Assembly: GCA_003132085.1 (NCBI GenBank) | Contig: PKWO01000453.1 | Span: 1 to 10,526, forward strand | DNA length: 10,526 nt | Direction of reading: 5' to 3' | DNA from: Oxalobacteraceae bacterium | GTDB lineage: Bacteria > Pseudomonadota > Gammaproteobacteria > Burkholderiales > Burkholderiaceae_D | Part shown: piece by piece, positions 7,861 to 10,526 of the stretch | Position numbering within the stretch: the first letter of the stretch is position 1 | Layout: every line of letters starts with the position of its first letter | The notes under the pieces: generated by a model | What the model was told of the DNA's origin: nothing | Database searches by the model: none | What the model saw: only the letters and a program-made list of their open reading frames with translations | Position numbers and translations under genes: made by a program

Positions 7861-8163
7861 ATGCGGTCCTCAATGTTAGCCATCCAATGCGTAAATCCGT
7901 GCTGAAGAGAAAGTTACAGCCGAGCGACGCGCGGCATAGCGTCTTTTTGCTTTACAAAAAGCATCGCACGATGATGTCGAGGTCAATATTAGAAACAGGT
8001 CCGGCCTGTTCATTTGATGTGGATCAAATTTCTCCAAACAAGAGCCTGAAGCCTTCGTTTGCCTCTGGACTCTCATCGTTTTACCGCTTACGCTGACGAT
8101 ATTGAGCAGTCGTCCTGGCATCTGAAATGATCGTCAATATTTCAACCAAGAAAGGGGGAGTCC
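7861..8163. promoter_or_regulatory. Divergent intergenic region between the acyl-CoA synthetase/GNAT and stress-protein genes
   Basis: These 303 bases separate two divergent genes. They hold the FNR palindrome described separately, an AT-rich hairpin at 7943-7961 (CTTTTTG-CTTTA-CAAAAAG) inside the predicted minus-strand leader, and a 9-bp direct repeat GTCAATATT at 7982-7990 and 8133-8141, with a related inverted copy (ATATTGA) at 8099-8105. The plus-strand stress-protein gene has the ribosome binding site AGGGGGAG just before its ATG. I find no convincing -10/-35 pair for it. At class II spacing from the FNR box (8050-8055) the plus strand has only a poor -10 match. Confidence 0.6.
7979..8027 (-). 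promoter_or_regulatory. Predicted class II FNR/ANR promoter of the acyl-CoA synthetase/GNAT gene
   Basis: A perfect FNR palindrome TTGAT-GTGG-ATCAA occupies 8014-8027, and its symmetry extends two more bases on each side (ATTTGAT...ATCAAAT). On the minus strand the -10-like TAATAT lies at 7991-7986, beginning 29.5 bp from the palindrome centre, exactly as in the hemN promoter. Transcription would start near 7979, giving a leader of about 119 nt before the ATG at 7860. The site may also influence the divergent stress-protein gene. Confidence 0.8.
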
Positions 8164-9003
8164 ATGTCTTACAAGACCATTCTCGTGCACGTAGATCAAT
8201 CCAAACATGCAGCGGAACGCATCAAGATCGCCGCAGAGATAGCGATGGCTGAAAACGCGCATTTGATCGGCACCGCGATGACCGGTATTTCGCGCTTCGT
8301 TTATCAAGACAGCGCTCTTGATATCACCGGGACGATCCTGTCCGCCCAAATCGATTCATTGTATGAAAACGCGAATCAGGCGCTTGAGAATTTCGATGCG
8401 ATCGCCAAGAAAATGGGGGTGCTGTCTTACGATAAGAGGCTCGTCAGCGACGAACCGGAAGGCGGGCTGGCGCTGCAAGCCCGCTACTGTGATCTGGTAG
8501 TGGTCGGCCAAACCGACCCGGACGAGCTATTCTCCAGCATCGTATCCGATCTACCGGAATACGTGATGCTCAATTGCGCGCGCCCGGTCCTTATGGTTCC
8601 CTATGCGGGCCGGTTTGCCCACGTTGGAACCAACGCGCTGGTCGCGTGGGATGGCAGCACGGAGGCCACCCGCGCAATCACCAACGCTATCCCGTTGCTA
8701 AAGCGCGCCAGGAATGTCACCGTAGCGGTGTTTAATCCCTCTGCGCAATACGAGGTGCACGGCGAGCAGCCGGGAGCGGATGTGGCGCTCTATCTGGCCC
8801 GGCACAATATCAAGATTGATGTCGTACAACAACCTACCGAACTCGACGTCGGCAATGCGCTGCTATCGCTGGCGGCGGATATGGGTTCCGATTTGATTGT
8901 GATGGGCGGTTATGGCCATACGCGTTTTCGTGAAGTATTGCTAGGCGGCGTCACCTCGACCATGCTGAAAACGATGACGATTCCGGTACTGATGTCCCAT
9001 TAA
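8164..9003 (+). CDS. Tandem-domain universal stress protein (UspA family)
   Basis: A 279-residue cytoplasmic protein made of two Usp folds. The first (about 1-147) begins YKTILVHVD and ends with the strand PVLMVPY (141-147). The second (about 155-279) begins NALVAWDGS and ends IPVLMSH. The second half carries the nucleotide-binding glycine pattern GGYGHTRFREVLLGG (248-262), close to G-x2-G-x9-G-(S/T) and suggesting ATP binding; the first half has the weaker GQTDPDELFSSIVSD and probably does not bind in the same way. Such proteins support survival under energy or oxygen limitation, and in Pseudomonas several are ANR-controlled; a specific role here is inference. AGGGGGAG three bases before the ATG supports the start. 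It diverges from the acyl-CoA synthetase/GNAT gene across an FNR box and converges with the next gene 18 bases after its stop. Confidence 0.93.
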   Translation: MSYKTILVHVDQSKHAAERIKIAAEIAMAENAHLIGTAMTGISRFVYQDSALDITGTILSAQIDSLYENANQALENFDAIAKKMGVLSYDKRLVSDEPEGGLALQARYCDLVVVGQTDPDELFSSIVSDLPEYVMLNCARPVLMVPYAGRFAHVGTNALVAWDGSTEATRAITNAIPLLKRARNVTVAVFNPSAQYEVHGEQPGADVALYLARHNIKIDVVQQPTELDVGNALLSLAADMGSDLIVMGGYGHTRFREVLLGGVTSTMLKTMTIPVLMSH

Positions 9004-9021
9004 GATGCCGGCGAAACCTGT

Positions 9022-10179
9022 TTAAAGCGCGACCGGGCGCAATCCGGTCAAAAAGTACTCGATCAGCTCGCGCACCGGTCGGATTGCATTGCCGAAAGGC
9101 AGGCGCTCCGAACCGCGGAAAAATAGCCCGCGCTTGATATCGCCGTTCAATGCGAAAGCAAGTTGCGTATCGATGCAAAACTGGCCGGCCTTGCTGATGC
9201 CATCGCGCAAGCCGCATTGCTGCAAGCAATCGAAGCCCACTGTGCAGGCATTGGGCTTTGCCTTTTTTTGTAGTTTTGTCTCCTTCTCCAAATATCTGAC
9301 AAGCCAAGGCGTGCGCACCGCACGTGCCGGCAATCCCGCAACGCTCATGAACGTGGCAATATCTTCAGGACCCGCATCGGCCAAAACTTTTTTGAAGTTG
9401 GGATGGGCGTCTCCTTCCTGCGTTACGGCAAACGCCGTTCCCACTTGCACTGCGCTTGCTCCCAGCGCGACCAGTTCGCGCATCTGCTCGTGGCTGTGGA
9501 TGCCTCCTGCGACGATCAGCGGAATCCGTTCGCGCTCGATGCCAAGTTTCTTGAAGAGTTCAAAGCACTCTTCCAATACCACCGGGAAAGCATAGTGAGG
9601 GTCGTTCACATCGTCCGGACGCGCCGCTCCCAAGTGACCGGCCGCATAACGGGGATTTTCAATCACAATGGCATCCGGCAAGCGATTCTTGCGCATCCAC
9701 TTTTTCAGAATCACGGCGACACCGCGTGCATCGGACAAAATCGGAATCAACGCCACGCGAGGATGGTCGACTGTCAACTCCGGCAAATCAAGCGGCAAGC
9801 CGGCGCCGACCACCACTGCATCGATGCCGCTCTCGCATGCCTGCCGAATAGAGGCAGCGTATTCCGCCACCGCCCGCATAATGTTCACCGCGAGCATGCC
9901 GCGTCCGCCTGAGAGTTCCTTGGCGGCGCGGATCTCGCGATCGAGTGCGATCAGGTTCACCGCATTGATCAATTCCTTATCGCGCGACCGCTCGGTTTGC
10001 GCCATCAGATCGGTGTGGTGCCGACGCAAATCGACGCTGGATATCGTTCCGACCGCCCCCAGTTTGGCGACGCTCCCGGCAAGCCGATGCGCGGAAATGC
10101 CGACACCCATCCCACCCTGGACAATCGGCAGCAGCGATTTACCTTTTAGTTGCAAAATCGGAAATACTGTTTTTAACAC
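9022..10179 (-). CDS. Nitronate monooxygenase / FabK-like FMN oxidoreductase with a C-terminal cysteine cluster
   Basis: A 385-residue TIM-barrel flavoprotein of the 2-nitropropane dioxygenase family. Seen: an N-terminal QGGMGVGIS (21-29), the AAGHLGAARPDD segment (179-190) with H182 at the catalytic-histidine position of NMO and FabK relatives, and the FMN-phosphate motifs VAGGIHS (223-229) and VQVGTAF (244-250). After the barrel, residues 312-335 carry four cysteines (C-x5-C-x3-C-x12-C), which could bind metal or an Fe-S cluster. Members either oxidise alkyl nitronates or reduce enoyl-ACP; the sequence alone does not decide. I choose the GTG at 10179 because AGGAAGA stands five bases upstream and family similarity starts there. 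The longer frame from a TTG at 10251 would start inside the FNR-like box. It converges on the stress-protein gene with an 18-base gap. Confidence 0.88.
   Translation of the reverse strand: MLKTVFPILQLKGKSLLPIVQGGMGVGISAHRLAGSVAKLGAVGTISSVDLRRHHTDLMAQTERSRDKELINAVNLIALDREIRAAKELSGGRGMLAVNIMRAVAEYAASIRQACESGIDAVVVGAGLPLDLPELTVDHPRVALIPILSDARGVAVILKKWMRKNRLPDAIVIENPRYAAGHLGAARPDDVNDPHYAFPVVLEECFELFKKLGIERERIPLIVAGGIHSHEQMRELVALGASAVQVGTAFAVTQEGDAHPNFKKVLADAGPEDIATFMSVAGLPARAVRTPWLVRYLEKETKLQKKAKPNACTVGFDCLQQCGLRDGISKAGQFCIDTQLAFALNGDIKRGLFFRGSERLPFGNAIRPVRELIEYFLTGLRPVAL
9246..9269 (+). terminator. Possible plus-strand terminator inside the convergent oxidoreductase gene
   Basis: AGGCA (9246-9250) and TGCCT (9259-9263) can pair around an eight-base loop, and a run of seven Ts (9263-9269) follows. 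The layout is that of a short intrinsic terminator for transcripts leaving the stress-protein gene about 240 bases upstream, where the 18-base gap itself has none. It lies in the coding sequence of the minus-strand gene (a Lys-rich stretch before the cysteine cluster), so it may be coincidence. Confidence 0.25.
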
Positions 10180-10203
10180 AATCGTCTTCCTGTTTATTGG
10201 CGA

Positions 10204-10251
10204 ATGCCAGAATGTACCAAGTCGCGCTGCCGGTAATATGACCTGGATCAA
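10204..10251 (-). promoter_or_regulatory. Predicted FNR-like promoter of the nitronate monooxygenase-like gene
   Basis: On the minus strand the box at 10251-10238 reads TTGAT-CCAG-GTCAT: one perfect half-site and one with three of five matches. A -10-like TACATT lies at 10216-10211, beginning 28.5 bp from the box centre, one base closer than in the other two promoters. Transcription would start near 10204, about 25 nt before the GTG start. The weaker half-site makes this less certain than the other two boxes. Confidence 0.55.
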
Positions 10252-10507
10252 ATTAGTCGCAACTCGGACATCGGCGGAACCGCCGCCACCATCAATAACG
10301 CACCGATAGACCGGTCGACCTGATCTCGAAGTATGTGCGTCACCGTACAGACTTCAGCCGTCAGAAGCGCATCATCATGCCTATTGGATGGACGTTGCGT
10401 CGTGTACGCTCACTGTACCGGACTTGCTTCTTCCCCCCGCAACACGGTTGTTTCTCAATGTAACACCGGTCAACCGGAGGTCTGGTTAAACGCTATATGG
10501 ACAGATG
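10252..10507. other. Right-hand region with no recognised gene
   Basis: I see no known protein, tRNA or other RNA gene here. It contains a GC-rich hairpin CGGCGG-AA-CCGCCG at 10272-10285 and a near-palindrome CCGGTCAACCGG at 10466-10477. A plus-strand frame opens at an ATG at 10333 and stays open to the window end (64 codons) without a visible ribosome binding site. Its product is rich in Ser, Thr and Cys and does not look like a typical bacterial protein. Confidence 0.5.
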
Positions 10508-10526
10508 GTGACTATTCAGCCGCTGG
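10508..10526. repeat. Right copy of 19-bp terminal inverted repeat
   Basis: The last 19 bases (GTGACTATTCAGCCGCTGG) are the perfect inverted partner of bases 1-19. The bases just inside the two copies (GAACTATC after the left copy, GACAGATG before the right copy) do not form a direct repeat, so there is no target duplication that would show one insertion in a small circle. Confidence 0.85.

Noticed and set aside
9031..9049. Inverted repeat GACCGG-N7-CCGGTC near the convergent gene ends
   Set aside because: It lies in the oxidoreductase coding end and has no T run after it on either strand, so it is not supported as a terminator.
10180..10251. N-terminal extension of the oxidoreductase from a TTG start at 10251
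   Set aside because: It would begin inside the FNR-like box and upstream of the predicted transcription start; the GTG at 10179 has a good ribosome binding site.
1..10526. The whole window as a transposon carrying respiratory genes
   Set aside because: There is no transposase or recombinase gene, and the genes form a standard chromosomal cluster; flanking repeat copies explain the ends more simply.

Overview
The window looks like chromosomal DNA of a betaproteobacterium, probably Burkholderiales (perhaps close to Oxalobacteraceae). This is inferred from the GC-rich coding sequence, the protein families, and the grouping of hemN with cbb3-oxidase maturation genes. It is a dense, ordinary gene region with a strong low-oxygen theme. 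I see no CRISPR array, rRNA, tRNA, transposase gene or obvious new defence system.

Layout from left to right. Positions 1-19 carry a repeat found again, inverted and perfect, at 10508-10526. Between 77 and 5017, all on the minus strand, lies a tightly packed operon transcribed in the order hemN (anaerobic coproporphyrinogen III dehydrogenase), a TauE/SafE-type membrane protein, ccoI (Cu(I) P-type ATPase) and ccoS. Together these genes supply heme and copper and assemble a cbb3-type cytochrome c oxidase. The oxidase genes themselves are not in the window; an 18-codon reading frame that starts just after ccoS runs into the left terminal repeat. Next, on the minus strand at 5167-7860, is a large fusion of an NDP-forming acyl-CoA synthetase with a GNAT acetyltransferase. 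A divergent two-domain universal stress protein follows on the plus strand (8164-9003). A convergent minus-strand FMN oxidoreductase of the nitronate monooxygenase / FabK-like family lies at 9022-10179. The last ~275 bases before the right repeat hold no recognisable gene.

What links the genes is regulation. Three minus-strand units (hemN operon, acyl-CoA synthetase/GNAT, nitronate monooxygenase-like gene) each have an FNR/ANR-type palindrome (TTGAT-N4-ATCAA or a near match). In each case a -10-like hexamer sits 28.5-29.5 bp downstream of the palindrome centre, the geometry of a class II FNR promoter. The inferred picture is a micro-oxic/anaerobic regulon: oxygen-independent heme synthesis, high-affinity oxidase assembly, acetyl-CoA/acetate energy metabolism with protein acetylation, a stress protein and a flavin oxidoreductase.

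The identical outward-facing terminal repeats most simply mean that the sequence is bounded on both sides by copies of one repeated element, probably an insertion sequence. That would explain why the cbb3 operon stops where it does.
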